Shown here one piece after another: positions 10,451 to 22,344 of a stretch of 64,000 bases of DNA. How positions within the stretch are numbered: the first letter of the stretch is position 1; the number at the start of each line of letters is the position of its first letter. Source of the stretch: Saccharum officinarum (taxonomy: Eukaryota > Streptophyta > Magnoliopsida > Poales > Poaceae); NCBI GenBank assembly GCA_020631735.1, contig CM036159.1, positions 21,119,511-21,183,510 of the forward strand. The letters run 5' to 3'. The notes under the pieces are model-generated. The model was given only the letters and a program-made list of their open reading frames with translations, ran no database searches and was not told the origin of the DNA. A program made the translations under genes and the position numbers.

Positions 10451-13400
10451 ATGGCAGGAAAGAGCCAGATCCTCCCCGCCGACGACTGGGCCGCCTCCTC
10501 GGTGACGGAGAGGAGGTTGGAAGAGTTGGTCGAGGACGGGCAGCTGCGGCTGAGGACGAGCCGGTCGCAGCCGGAGTGGATCACGCCGCCCCCTGCCCAC
10601 CGGGAGCCGGCGCCCCCTGAAGGGTACGTGGTGAGCTTCGTCTGCTTCCACGAGCGAGGGTTTGGCGTGCCGGCGTCCGTCTTCATGCGCGCGCTCCTCT
10701 ACTACTACCAGGTGGAGCTTCACCACCTTGCCCCCAACGCCGTCACGCAGGCCGCCATCTTCGCGGCGGTCTGCGAGGGCTACCTTGGGGTGGAGCCGCA
10801 GTGGAACCTATGGCTTCACCTTTTCAAGGCCGAGCTCTTCGCCAAGAAGGCGGGGGAGAAAGGCGTCCTATGCGCGGCTCAAGTAGGGAGCTGCGTCCTA
10901 CAGGTGAGGTCGACCTGGGCAGATCCGTACATCTCGGCTCGCCTCATCTCTTCGAACAGCGGGTGGCACGAGGGTTGGTTCTACCTCCGCAACGATGAAA
11001 ATCAGTTGCCGAGGTACACCGGCCGCGTGTTGACCGCTCGAGAGGCTCGCTAGACGTACGGAGTGCCGGAAGCCGAGAAGCCACGCCTGGACCCGCTGTT
11101 GGCAGCGCTGCAGCAGCTTCGCCTTCGGGGCTTGACGGCTGCGGCGGTGGCTGCGGCCTTCCATCGCCGCAAAGTGATGCCGCTGTGCCGGCGTCGTCTC
11201 CGCCTCGACCAGATGACTCCGGAGGCATCTCTGGAGGGGACCCGGATGTCCCACGAATCCCTTGCCCTCGAGGAGGTCCTCCGGCGAGCGCACCGAATGG
11301 TTGGGAACTTCAAGATGGAGGAGGCTAACCGGGTCCCCATGAGACCTACCGAAGGGTTCGAGCCCGTGGTACGTATCTTAGGGCTAATATGTTTGCTTAT
11401 TTCATTTATTTTTGGATTTTACTGATTTGGTCGAGGCCGGCGCGTAGGATTTATCGGCGCTGCGGGAAACGCGTCCGCCAGTCCCAGAGGACCGGCCCGC
11501 CCGGGAGGCTCGACGCCAGCATGCCTCCAAGAAGAAGCAAACCAAGGAGACGGCCAAGAAGCGGGCAATCCGCAAGGCCAAAGAGGCGGAGGCGTTGAAG
11601 AAGCTCCGGCGCCGGCAGACCATCGACGGGGTCCCCCTGGCGCCGTCGCCTTCCGAGACGATCTCGAGGGAGGACGACGACAGCAGCGGCAAAGACGACG
11701 ACGCCCTGTCACGGTATGAGACCGCGACCGAACTGGGGGACCTTCCCGACGTTCGCCCCCTGGTGGAACCCATCAGGGGGGCGTCCTCCTCGGTCGTCGT
11801 GGTCGAGGAGTCCGAGGAGGAGGAGAAGACGGAGAAGGAGACGGGCCCCTCGATGGGAGGGGCCGCTTTACCCCGGACCCAGGAAGAGGGGTCAACGGGG
11901 ATGCCCACACCGACCTAGGCCCCGCAAGCTCGGGCAGGGGCTGGGACGGCAGTACCGGTGTCGTCATCAGCGGCGGCGGCGGCAGGCGTGAGAACCCGAG
12001 GCCAGCTGGCCTTGGAGGCACAGAAGGCGCAGGGTGGTGCGTCGGTCAGGGCCCCCATGAGTGCCCGGCCTGCTAGTGAGGCCGCTGTGAGGCCACAATC
12101 GGCCGCCCCGGGAGGCTCGGGTCGCACGGGGTCGAGGCCCTTGGTGTCGATTTCTAGGTAAGCGTCTCTGCTCGGTTGTTCTGTCTTTCTTGGGGTCCAT
12201 TGGCTGACGTTTCTTCTCACTTTGCAGGTTAAAGCGGAAGGCGGAGCCGATGGGGCTTACCCCCGTGAAGTCGCTGCGGGCCAACGCCGTTGTCCTCAAC
12301 TGGACGGCGGAGCAGGATGCGGCCTGGGTCCGGCAGGTCGAGGCCGCGAAGGGGCGCCTGCGACAACGACAGGGGCCAGCGGATGCCACGGTGGTTGCTG
12401 GCCTTGATCCTGTCGTGGAGGGGTCCGAACCGGCGGAGATGGTGGTGCCCGGTGCGGTCGAGGCGGGGCCCAGGTCGTCGGCGACGACCGAGGCTGTCGT
12501 CGAGGTCGTGACGGGCGAGGCACCCATCCGCGGTGCGGAGCGGGCGGGTGCTGACGTGACCATGGAGGAGGTCACGTTGGTGTCAGGGCAGGAGGCGGCC
12601 TTGGCGAGGGGGTCGCGGCCACAACAAGACCCGTCGGCGGAGCCAGCGGGTACGGTGGAGGGCGGGGCGGTCGAGCCCCTGACCGGAGCACCAGAAGAAG
12701 AGGTGCCAGCTCCAGGGGCGCCAACGGTCGAGGCGCGGGTACTGGAGCCGTCGTCGGTCGAGGTGCCGGCTCCGGAGGCGCCGGCGGTTGAGGGGCCAGT
12801 TCCCTTAGGAGGGGGGCACCCATGATCGTGGACCTTACCCTCGACGATGCCCCCCTGGACAAAGGGAAACAAGTGATGGGGGTCGAGGGGGGCGAGGCCG
12901 TGGATCAGGCCGGTGCCTCGACGGCCGTTCGAGATGCGGAAACTGCGGGCGAGGCCGGTCCTTTCGTGGGACCGGGAGATGCCCCGACCGGGTCGTTGTC
13001 GTCATGGCCCAACATCGCCGCGCTGGCGATAGCACGGGCAGAGGCGGAGATACCAAGGTGGGGGGGGGCTGTCCCTCCAGTTTAGGGATGCAACGAACCC
13101 CGACGCCGAGCCCATCTTCGTCCTGAACGACAAAGATGAAGTGCACCGATGGGAGTACCTCGAGGGCATCCACCGGCACCTTGATCGGTTGCTCGGGGTG
13201 GCGTCCGAGGCCATGCGGAGTACGCGAGATGCCACCGAGGTATGGTCGACCCGTCGTCTTTCTTCGTAGTTTTCTTGGTGTCTTTTTCCCTCGACTTTTT
13301 AACCTTTTCAGTTTTTTCGGATTGCGTTCAGGAGCTGAAGGAGTACTCCCACCGCAAGTCACTCTTCATCCGAGATGAGAGTGGCGTGTGGGCCGTGCTG

Positions 13401-13526
13401 TCTCAGCAACGGGTCCTGGTCGAGGAGGCCCAAAAATGGCTTTCCGATCGGAACACCGAAATGGCTGAGCTGCGCGTCGCGTACACGGTGGTGAAGGAGG
13501 TGGTGATGCAGGCTTGGGCAGCCGAG
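10451..13526 (+). pseudogene. Antisense gene of Tat Gypsy (Transposase_28-like), 5' part
   Basis: The first exon from ATG 10451 encodes a domain I recognise as the plant 'putative gypsy type transposon' family (Pfam PF04195): residues about 55-115 contain YVVSFVCFHERGFGVP and the YYYQVELHHLAPNA block. The function is unknown. Exons inferred from splice signals and frame are 10451-11368, 11448-12157, 12228-13239 and 13332-13526, with GT-AG introns of 79, 70 and 92 bp. Later parts are basic, then very acidic and Pro/Glu/Val-rich low complexity. It is broken by in-frame TAG at 11051 and 11916, a frame change near 12815 in a G run, a G-run expansion near 13065, and the Sirevirus insertion at 13527. 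It runs opposite to gag-pol, as known for additional genes in some Tat elements. The remaining 3' exons are at 30874-32289. Confidence 0.75.
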
Positions 13527-15522
13527 TGAAAGCCCAAGTTTGGTTTTGGTAATTAATGACACCAAGTTGCTAATGCCATGTGTTAAGTGTTTTGAGTTAG
13601 GCATAAGCAACACATGTGATGAAGGTGTATGTGGCAAGGTGTGGTGGCCACAAGATCACAAAGAGATGGTGCATGGACATAAAATGATGATCATGGTGGA
13701 GATGCACATGATGATCAAGTGAAAGAGAAGGATCTAAGAGCTCAAGGCAAAGGTATAACCATAGGGTTTTCCTTTTGCCGGTCTAAGATGAGTAGAGAAG
13801 TGATTGACCGAGTTTAGGATATATGGCCGACTATCAAGAGGGGCAATCACGGTTAGCTCGGAAATCAAGTGCCACTAGATCAATGTCTTGAGCATATGCA
13901 TTAGGATCTAGTAAAAAGCTAACATAACGCCTTGATAAATGATTTATGAAATTCTAGCACACATGCACATGGTGGTGTACACTTGGTGGTGTTAGCACAG
14001 TTTGTGAAGGCGGTGGAGTTTAAGCGGTAGAGAGGGGTTTGGGTTCCTCTCTCCCTCCCACCGAGCTTGCGAGGCGGGATTCGGCGCTTTTTGGAGAAGT
14101 GAAATGCCTATTTTCTATTGCGCTGGAAGTCGGAAAAGAAACGGAGGCGAACGGAGGTCACAGAGATGACCGGACGCTGGACCGGACGCGGTCTCTGTAT
14201 GACCGGACGCGTCCGGTCAGTGTTCAGCGTCTGCGTGGTTTTCAGTTTGATGATCGGACGCGCAGCGCGTCCGGTCATCCAGGGAGCTTACTGGACTCTA
14301 ATCGGACGCTGGCACTGTGGCGTCCGGTCAGTTCAACAACGCGTCCGGTCAGTTCTCCTGAGCGAATCAGAGCGCGCGACCGGCGCGTCCGGTCCCTCAC
14401 GTAACCGGAGCGTCCGGTCAGGCGTCCAGAAGGGGTAGAGCGAAGCGGAGTAACGATCGGACGCGTGGCGCGTCCGGTCACGTGCGATCGGACGCGTCCG
14501 GTCTCAACGTGAGCATACTGGAACGCGACCGGACGCGGGCACTGTCGCGTCCGGTCAATCGATTCAGCGCGTCCGGTCACGGCAACGGCTAGTTCTGACA
14601 CGCACTGTTTCTTGCTGTCGCGTAGTGACCGGACGCGTCCGGTCACCCTGACCGGAGCGTCCGGTCAGTGCATTTTTCGCTGCGTCGTCTGTAACGGCTA
14701 GCTACGTACCCCTTCATTATAAATAGACGTTGGCCGGGGTTTGAGGGTAACTCTTGCACATTTTGAGAACTAGAGACATACTTTGAGCTAGAGAACAACC
14801 CCTCACTCATCTCTTTGCATAGTTGCACATCTTGAGTGAGATTGAGTGAGATTCAAGTGTATTGCTTGAGAGTTGCATTCTAGAGGCACTTGATCTTCGA
14901 GTTGCTGTGGATTTCTTGTTACTCTTCCGTGTTTCCCGACACGGTAGACGGCTTGGAGCAGCGGAGGTGATTGAGCTCGCAATTGGAGATTGTTGGAGCC
15001 TTCACCAAGTGTTGTAAGGGGTTCTTGATCCTTCCCCGCGGGAGTTCGCAAATTGGATACTCTAGTGGAGCTCGTGGCTTGGAGGATCCCCATCTTGTGT
15101 GCGGTTGTGCGGCGCCCACCGAGGGCTCGACTCTTGATAGTCGATTAGCTCGCGAATCGACAAGTGGGTGTATCGCCACAACGGGGAGTAGCTTGCCGGG
15201 AAGCAAGTGAACCTCGGGATAAATTCTTGTGTCATTCTCTTCCGAGGATTTCTCTTGTATGATTGATTGATTGGTATTTCTCTTCTCTTCACGGCGGTAT
15301 AATCACTCGAAGCTCTTCTCTTGTATTACTTCTCGTTTCTAGCTCATAGTTGTTGTTGTGTTTAGTGAATAGCCTTGTACTAGACTTGTGTAGGTGGCTT
15401 GCTTAATTAGTTAGAGCTAGTGCTTTTGCCTCGCCACCTTTCATACTAACTCGTGGTTAAGTAATTCTTGTAGAAGTTTTAATTAGGCTATTCACCCCCC
15501 TCTAGCCTATTTGGACCTTACA
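13527..15522 (+). repeat. Copia LTR1
   Basis: The 1996-bp LTR starts TGAAAGCCCAAG and ends GGACCTTACA. It matches LTR3 (28676-30671, also 1996 bp) and LTR2. It contains a GC-rich palindrome array around 14165-14675, a TATA box at 14718-14726, and is followed by a tRNA-Met PBS. Confidence 0.92.
14165..14726 (+). promoter_or_regulatory. CGGACGCGTCCG palindrome array and TATA box in Copia LTR1
   Basis: The octamer CGTCCGGT occurs about twelve times in 500 bp, with several inverted copies (ACCGGACG) and full palindromes ACCGGACGCGTCCGGT. The array ends just before TATAAATAG (14718-14726). Dense LTR palindromes upstream of TATA are described for Sireviruses and are presumed regulatory. The same layout is at 20940-21489 and 29310-29872. 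Confidence 0.75.
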
Positions 15523-15524
15523 AG

Positions 15525-15536
15525 TGGTATCAGAGC
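15525..15536 (+). other. Primer binding site, Copia copy 1
   Basis: TGGTATCAGAGC, two bases after the LTR, is complementary to the 3' end of plant initiator tRNA-Met. Confidence 0.9.
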
Positions 15537-15582
15537 CGAGGCACCATTTATTTGAGGCTTAACAACCTACGGTGAAAAAGAA

Positions 15583-17640
15583 ATGGCTCAATTAAGCTTG
15601 CACATCAACAACACCAAGAAGGCACCTCACTTTGATGGCACAAATTATGCATATTGGAAGGTTAAGATGACCGCACACCTAAAGTCAATCAATAGAGAAG
15701 TGTGGAAGGTCACCGAAACAAAATTTGAGGTTGCTAATCCGGAAGCACCTACACCGGTGGAAGAGAAGAAGCTCCAATGCAATGACATTGCCATTAGTGC
15801 TCTTCATGAGGCATTAGATGACAAGACCTTTGAGCAAGTAAAGAACATTGAGATTGCTCATGATGCGTGGGCCAAGCTAGAAGAAACATTTGAGGGCACC
15901 GAAGGCACAAAGACCGCCAAAGCATATATCTTGCAAGAAAAATTTTCAAGCTTCAAGATGCAAGATGATGAGAGTGTACCGGAGATGTTTCATAGGTTGC
16001 AAGTCATTGTCAATGAGCTCAAGGCACTTGGTGAGGAGGTCAAGGACAATCAATTCTCTATGAAGTTCTTGAGAAGTCTACCCAAGAGATTTGATACATT
16101 GATCACCGTGCTAGTAGGACTACATTGAAGGATTCAACTCCTCAACAAATATTTCAAGAAGTGATGACCGATGATTCATATAGAGAAGATGATGAGAAGG
16201 ATGAGTTGGTAAAGAAAAGAAGAAGGAAAATGAGAAGAAGATGATGAGAAGAAGAAGAGTGTGGCATTCAAAGCCACCACATCCAAGGGCAAATCCAAGA
16301 TTGAATCATCAAGTGATGAAGACTCAAGCTCTTGTGATAGTGATGACATTGATGAGAAGATGGCTCTCTTTGTCAACAATTTGGCAAATTCATGAAGAAG
16401 AAGGCTTTCGTGCAAGAAGGAGGAAGAACTCTTACTAGAAGAATGAGCATACCATGAGATGCTTTAGATGCCATAGCAAGGACCATCTCATTACAAAGTG
16501 TCCTTATGATAGTGATGATGAAGATGCTATCAAGAAGGAGAGAAAGAAGCAAAAGAAGAAGCAAGAGAAGAAGGAGAGCTCTTATAAGAAGAAGAATGAT
16601 TCTCATGTTGCTACATGGGATAGTGATGACTCCTCAAGTGATGATGAGGATGAAAACAAGAGTAAGAAGAAGGACATGCTAGCATTGCCATCCAAGAGAA
16701 GGTCTCCCTCTTTGACACTCCATCGTGCTTCATGGCTAGAGCCGCTAAGGTATCATCCGATGATGAGAGTGATCATGATAATGCTAGTGATAGTGATAGT
16801 GATGAAGAAGAATTCACTAAAGATGAACTAATCACTATGCTAGAAGATTGCACTCAACATTTTAAAGAATCTAGAAAGGAGTGCAAGGGCTTGCTTAAGG
16901 AAAAGAAAAACCTTATGCAAGAACTTGATGAGCTTAGGGCATCTTATGAGAGTCTAAAGGTAGACCATAAGAAGCTTCAAAAGTCTCACACTAAGCTAGA
17001 AGAAGCTCATTCCTCTCTAGTTGAAAAATGTAAAAACATACCAACTAATGTTGAGAAAGCTAAAACTTGCAACATAGGCATATCATGTGATATAATTGAT
17101 GAAACTTTTCATAAGCCTATTATTGTTGCTCCTACTAACCCTTCATGTAGCTCATCTACATCATCCTCATCTAGTAGTGATGGTTTCACTTGTGACTCCA
17201 CACTTATAGTTGAGAATGAAAATCTCAAGAAGGAGGTAAAAGAGCTCAATCACACATTAGCTAAGGCTTATGGTGGTGAGGACCGCTTGCTTATGTGCTT
17301 GGGTAGCCAAAGAGCTTCTCTCTACAAAGAGGGATTGGGCTATAACCCCAAGAAAGGCAAGGCCGCTTTTGCTCCTCACAAGACTCGTTTTGTGAAGAAC
17401 AATGGTAGCTATTGCAAAAGTTGCAAGCAAGTTGGTCACATAGAGCAACATTGCATGAACAAGAAATCCAATGCAAATGTATCCTCAATCAAGTTTAATT
17501 CTTTCTATATGCTTACCAAGGGTACAAATGGTGTTCATGCTAAGTTCATTGGTTACACCATGGATGGGCTCAAAGAAGAAAGCCATTTGGGTACCAAAGA
17601 GCTTAGTCTCTAACCTTGGAGGACCCAAACAAGTTTGGGT
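15583..17640 (+). pseudogene. Copia gag, copy 1, frameshifted
   Basis: This is the same protein as the 692-residue gag at 22345-24423, in pieces. The N-terminal 181 residues are open to 16128, where one base is missing after 'gtgctagt'. Further single-base indels lie near 16215, 16375, 16404, 16435, 16672 and 17555. The two CCHC knuckle sequences are still readable at about 16460 and 17415. The clustering of 1-bp indels with almost no substitutions suggests read error more than decay. Confidence 0.75.
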
Positions 17641-20209
17641 ACCTAAAAAGAATTGATCTTGTCTTGTAGGTCAATTACAAAGCCGGAGGAAGGCATTGGG
17701 TGCTTGATAGTGGGTGCACTCAACATATGACCGGAGACTCTTGTATGTTCAATTCAATTGATACAAGTCAAAATGGTGGTTTTGATGCTATCACTTTTTG
17801 GCAACAACAAGAAAGGCAAGGTCAAGGGCTTGGTAAAATTGCTATCTCAAATGACATGAGCATATCTAATGTGTTGCTAGTTGAGAGCTTAGATTTCAAT
17901 CTTTTATCGGTGGCACAACTTTGTGATCTTGGCTTCAAGTGCATATTTGGTAGTGATGATGTTGAAGTCATAAGTGTTGATGGATCAAACTTGATATTCA
18001 AAGGATTTAGACATGGTAGCTTATACTTGGTTGACTTCAATGATAGTGAGACACAATTGACATCATGCTTGCTTAGTAATCTAGTATGGGTTGGTTATGC
18101 ATAGAAGGCTTGGTCATGTTGGAATGAAACAATTGAACAAACTTTTGAGGCATGACTTAGTTAGAGGCTTGAAAGATGTCACTTTTGAAAAGGATAAACT
18201 ATGTAGTGCTTGTCAAGCCGGCAAACAAGTTGGAAATACACATCCTAGTAAAGAGTGAAATGAGCACATCAAAGGCATTTGAGCTATTGCACATGGACTT
18301 GTTTGGGCCAACAACATACACTAGCATTGGTGGCAACAAGTATGGTTTTGTGATTGTGGATGACTACACTAGATACACTTGGGTGCTCTTTCTTATGACA
18401 AGAGTGATGTTTATGATCTATTCAAGTCTTTTGTCAAGAGGGTGCAAAATGAGTTTGAGACTACTACCATCAAGAAGATTAGAAGTGACAATGGTAGTGA
18501 GTTCAAGAACACAAGAATTGAAGATTGTGTGATGATTTTGGTATTGGACATCAATTCTCACCAACATACACTCCTCAATCCAATGGTGTAGTTGAAAGGA
18601 AAAAATAGAACCTTGATTGATATGGCTAGATCAATGCTTAGTGAATACAATGTGAGTCATTCATTTTGGAGTGAAGCTATCAATACGGCTTGCTATTGTA
18701 GCAACCGTCTCTATTGCCATGGAAGCTTGGAAAGACACCATATGAGCTATTGAATGGAAGAAAGCCCAACATTGCATACTTTAGAGTGTTTGGTTGCAAA
18801 TGCTATATTCTCAAGAAGGCACTAGATTGAGCAAGTTTGAAAAGAAATGTGATGAAGGGTCTTACTTGGTTATTCTACCACAAGCAAATCATATAGAGTT
18901 TGGAATCTCACAAATGGCACCTTGGAAGAAGTTCATGATGTTGAGTTTGATGAAACCCAAGGGTCTCAAAATGAAGCTCAAAACCTTGATGATGTGAGAG
19001 GAGATCAATTGTCAAATGCAATGAAGAACATGGACATTGGTGATATAAGCCGATGCAAGTTGATGATGATGATATTCATGTGATCAACCAAAGTGTGCAA
19101 ATTAATACAAATCAAGCAAGCTCTAGTGGTTCTCATGATGAAGTGCAAGTTCAGGTCAAACAAGTGAAAGCAATCAACTCCCAATACTCCAACCTACTAG
19201 CATTGCAAGAGATCATCCGTTGGACCAAATCATTGGTGGAATTCAAAGTGGTGTTCAAACTAGATCAAGATTAGCATCCTTTTGTGAGCATTACTCATTT
19301 GTCTCATTAGAAGAACCAAAGAAGATAGAAGATGCATTGAAGGATTCCGATTGGGTAAATGCCATGCATGAAGAACTAAACAACTTTGCTAGAAATCAAG
19401 TTTGGAACTTGTTGAGAGGCCAAAGAACTACAATGTGATTGGTACTAAGTGGGTCTTTAGAAACAAGCAAGATCAAGATGGCATGGTTGTAAGGAACAAA
19501 GCAAGATTAGTAGCACAAGGATACACTCAAGTTGAGGGTCTTGACTTTGGAGAGACATATGCACCGTTGCAAGATTGGAGGCAATTAGAATCTTATTAGC
19601 ATATGCTTGTGCACACAATATCAAGCTCTATCAAATGGATGTCAAGAGTGCATTTCTCAATGGCTACATCAATGAAGAAGTTTATGTTGAGCAACCTCCC
19701 GGTTTGAAGATGACAAGAAGCCCGACCATGTTTACAAGCTAAAGAAGGCATTTGTATGGTTTGAAGCAAGCACCTAGAGCATGGTATGAGAGGTTGAGGA
19801 CTTTCTTCTCTCTAAAGGTTCAAGATGGGAAAGGTTGACACCACTCTCTTCACCAAGAAACTTGAAAATGACTTGTTTGTGTTGCAAATCTATGTGGATG
19901 ATATATCTTTGGATCAACCTAACCAAGACTTTTGTGAAGAGTTCGGAAATATGATGGCTAATGAGTTTGAGATGTCTATGATTGGAGAGCTTAGTTACTT
20001 CCTTGGACTTTCAAATCAAGCAAATGAAGAATGACACTTTTGTAAGTCAAGCAAGTACATCAAGGACATGATCAAGAAGTTTGGATTGCAGATGCTAAGC
20101 CAATGAGCACACCAATGGGCACTAATGATCAATTGGGTATTGATGCTAGTGGAAATATGGTAGATCAAAAGCAATACCGGTCCATGATTGGAAGTTTGCT
20201 CTATGTCAC
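17641..20209 (+). pseudogene. Copia pol, copy 1, frameshifted and cut by the gap
   Basis: The protease motif DSGCTQHMTG (17703 on), integrase segments (DLFGPT, VDDYTRYTW, SDNGSEF) and RT (ARLVAQGYTQVEGLDF) can be read, but in shifting frames because of numerous 1-bp indels. The YVDD block is present at about 19890 and altered just after (YVDDISL, where copy 2 has YVDDIIFGS). The sequence ends in the RNase H approach at the N run. Confidence 0.75.
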
Positions 20210-20309
20210 NNNNNNNNNNNNNNNNNNNNNNNNNNNNNNNNNNNNNNNNNNNNNNNNNNNNNNNNNNNNNNNNNNNNNNNNNNNNNNNNNNNNNNNNNNN
20301 NNNNNNNNN
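20210..20309. other. Assembly gap of exactly 100 N
   Basis: A 100-base N run is a usual placeholder for a gap of unknown size between contigs. On the left is Copia pol ending at '...GSLLYV'; on the right an LTR begins at its first base (TGAAAG), so the join may have been placed by repeat similarity. Confidence 0.98.
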
Positions 20310-22284
20310 TGAAAGCCCAAGTTTGGTTTGGTAATTAATGACACCAAGTTGCTAATGCCATGTGTTAAGTGTTTTGAGTTAGGCATAAGCAACACATGTG
20401 ATGAAGGTGTATGTGGCAAGGAGTGGTGGCCACAAGATCACAAGAGATGGTGCATGGACATGAAATGATGATCATGGTGGAGATGCACATGAATGATCAA
20501 GTGAAAGAGAAGGATCTAAGAGCTCAGGCAAAGGTATAACCATAGGGTTTTCCTTTTGCCGGTCTAAGATGAGTAGAGAAGTGATTGACCGTTTAGGATA
20601 CATAGCCGACTATCAAGAGGGCAATCACGGTTAGCTCGGAAATCAAGTGCCACTAGATCAATGTCTTGAGCATATGCATTAGGATCTAGTAAAAAGCTAA
20701 CATAACGCCTTGAAAATGATTTGTGAAATGCTAACACACATGCACATGGTGGTGTACACTTGGTGGTGTTAGCACAGTTTGTGAAGGCGGTGGAGTTTAA
20801 GCGGTAGAGAGGGGTTTGGTTCCTCTCTCCCTCCCGCCGAGCTTGCGAGCGGGATTCGGCGCTTTTTGGAGAAGTGAAATGCCTATTTTCTATTGCGCCG
20901 GAAGTCGAAAAGAAACGGAGGCGAACGGAGGTCACAGAGATGACCGGACGCTGGACCGGACGCGTCTCTGTATGACCGGACGCGTCCGGTCAGTGTTCAG
21001 CGTCTGCGTGGTTTTCAGTTTGATGATCGGACGCGCAGCGCGTCCGGGCATCCAGGGAGCTTACTGGACTCTAATCGGACGCTGGCACTGTGGCGTCCGG
21101 TCAGTTCAACAGCGCGTCCGGTCAGTTCTCCTGGCGAATCAGAGCGCGCGACCGGCGCGTCCGGTCCTCACGTAACCGGAGCGTCCGGTCAGGCGTCCAG
21201 AAGGGTAGAGCGAAGCGGAGTAACGATCGGACGCGCGGCGCGTCCGGTCACGTGCGATCGGACGCGTCCGGTCTCAACGGGAGCATACTGGACGACCGGA
21301 CGCGGGCACTGTCGCGTCCGGTCAATCGTTCAGCGCGTCGGTCAGGCAACGGCTAGTTCTGACACGCACTGTTCTTGCTGTCGTGTAGTGACCGGACGCG
21401 TCCGGTCACCCTGACCGGAGCGTCCGGTCAGTGCGTTTTTCGCTGCGTCGTCTGTAACGGCTAGCTGCGTACCCCTTCGTTATAAATAGACGTTGGCCGG
21501 GGTTTGAGGGTAACTCTTGCACATTTTGAGAACTAGAGACATACTTTGAGCTAGAGAACAACCCCTCCACTCATCTCTTTGCATAGTTGCACATCTTGAG
21601 TGAGATTGAGTGAGATTCAAGTGCATTGCTTGAGAGTTGCATTCTAGAGGCACTTGATCTTCGAGTTGCTGCGGATTTCTTGTTACTCTTCCGTGTTTCC
21701 CGACACGGTAGACGGCTTGGAGCAGCGGAGGTGATTGAGCTCGCAATTGGAGATTGTTGGAGCCTTCACCAAGTGTTGTAAGGGGTTCTTGATCCTTCCC
21801 CGCGGAGTTCGCAAATTGGATACTCTAGTGGAGCTCGTGGCTTGGAGGATCCCCATCTTGTGTGCGGTTGTGCGGCGCCGCCGAGGGCTCGACTCTTGAT
21901 AGTCGATTAGCTCGCGAACCGACAAGTGGGTGTATCGCCACAACGGGGAGTAGCTTGCCGGGAAGCAAGTGAACCTCGGGATAAATTCTTGTGTCATTCT
22001 CTTCCCGAGGATTTCTCTTGTATGATTGATTGATTGGTATTTCTCTTCTCTTCACGGCGGTATAATCACTCGAAGCTCTTCTCTCGTATTACTTCTTGTT
22101 TCTAGCTGTAGTTGTTGTTGTGTTTAGTGAATAGCCTTGTACTAGACTTGTGTAGGTGGCTTGCTTAATTAGTTAGAGCTAGTGCTTTTGCTTCGCCACC
22201 TTTCGTACTAACTCGTGGTTAAGTAATTCTTGTAGAAGTTTTAATTAGGCTATTCACCCCCCTCTAGCCTATTTGGACCTTACA
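20310..22284 (+). repeat. Copia LTR2
   Basis: At 1975 bp it is 21 bp shorter than LTR1 and LTR3 because of many scattered 1-bp losses (for example TTTGGTTTGG where the others have TTTGGTTTTGG). TATA is at 21481-21489. The left edge lies directly on the N gap. Confidence 0.9.
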
Positions 22285-22286
22285 AG

Positions 22287-22298
22287 TGGTATCGGAGC
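22287..22298 (+). other. Primer binding site, Copia copy 2
   Basis: TGGTATCGGAGC matches the initiator tRNA-Met PBS with one A-to-G change relative to the other two copies (15525, 30674). Confidence 0.8.
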
Positions 22299-22344
22299 CG
22301 AGGCACCGTTTATTTGAGGCTTAACAACCTACGGTGAAAAAGAA

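Larger units (their letters stand above)
13527..20209 (+). mobile_element. Sirevirus-like Copia, copy 1, incomplete at an assembly gap
   Basis: LTR1 (13527-15522), PBS, gag and pol up to mid-RT are present, then the sequence stops at 100 Ns. Against copy 2 (20310-30671) the difference is mainly single-base insertions and deletions, many in short runs, so every reading frame is broken although amino-acid sequence is almost unchanged across shifts. The left flank is the antisense gene (CCGAG at 13522-13526, expected TSD); the matching right flank is absent. Confidence 0.85.

Noticed and set aside
11967..12872. 301-codon minus-strand frame opposite the antisense-gene exons
   Set aside because: Shadow frame of a GC-rich, low-complexity coding region; the plus strand has consistent splice sites and family similarity.
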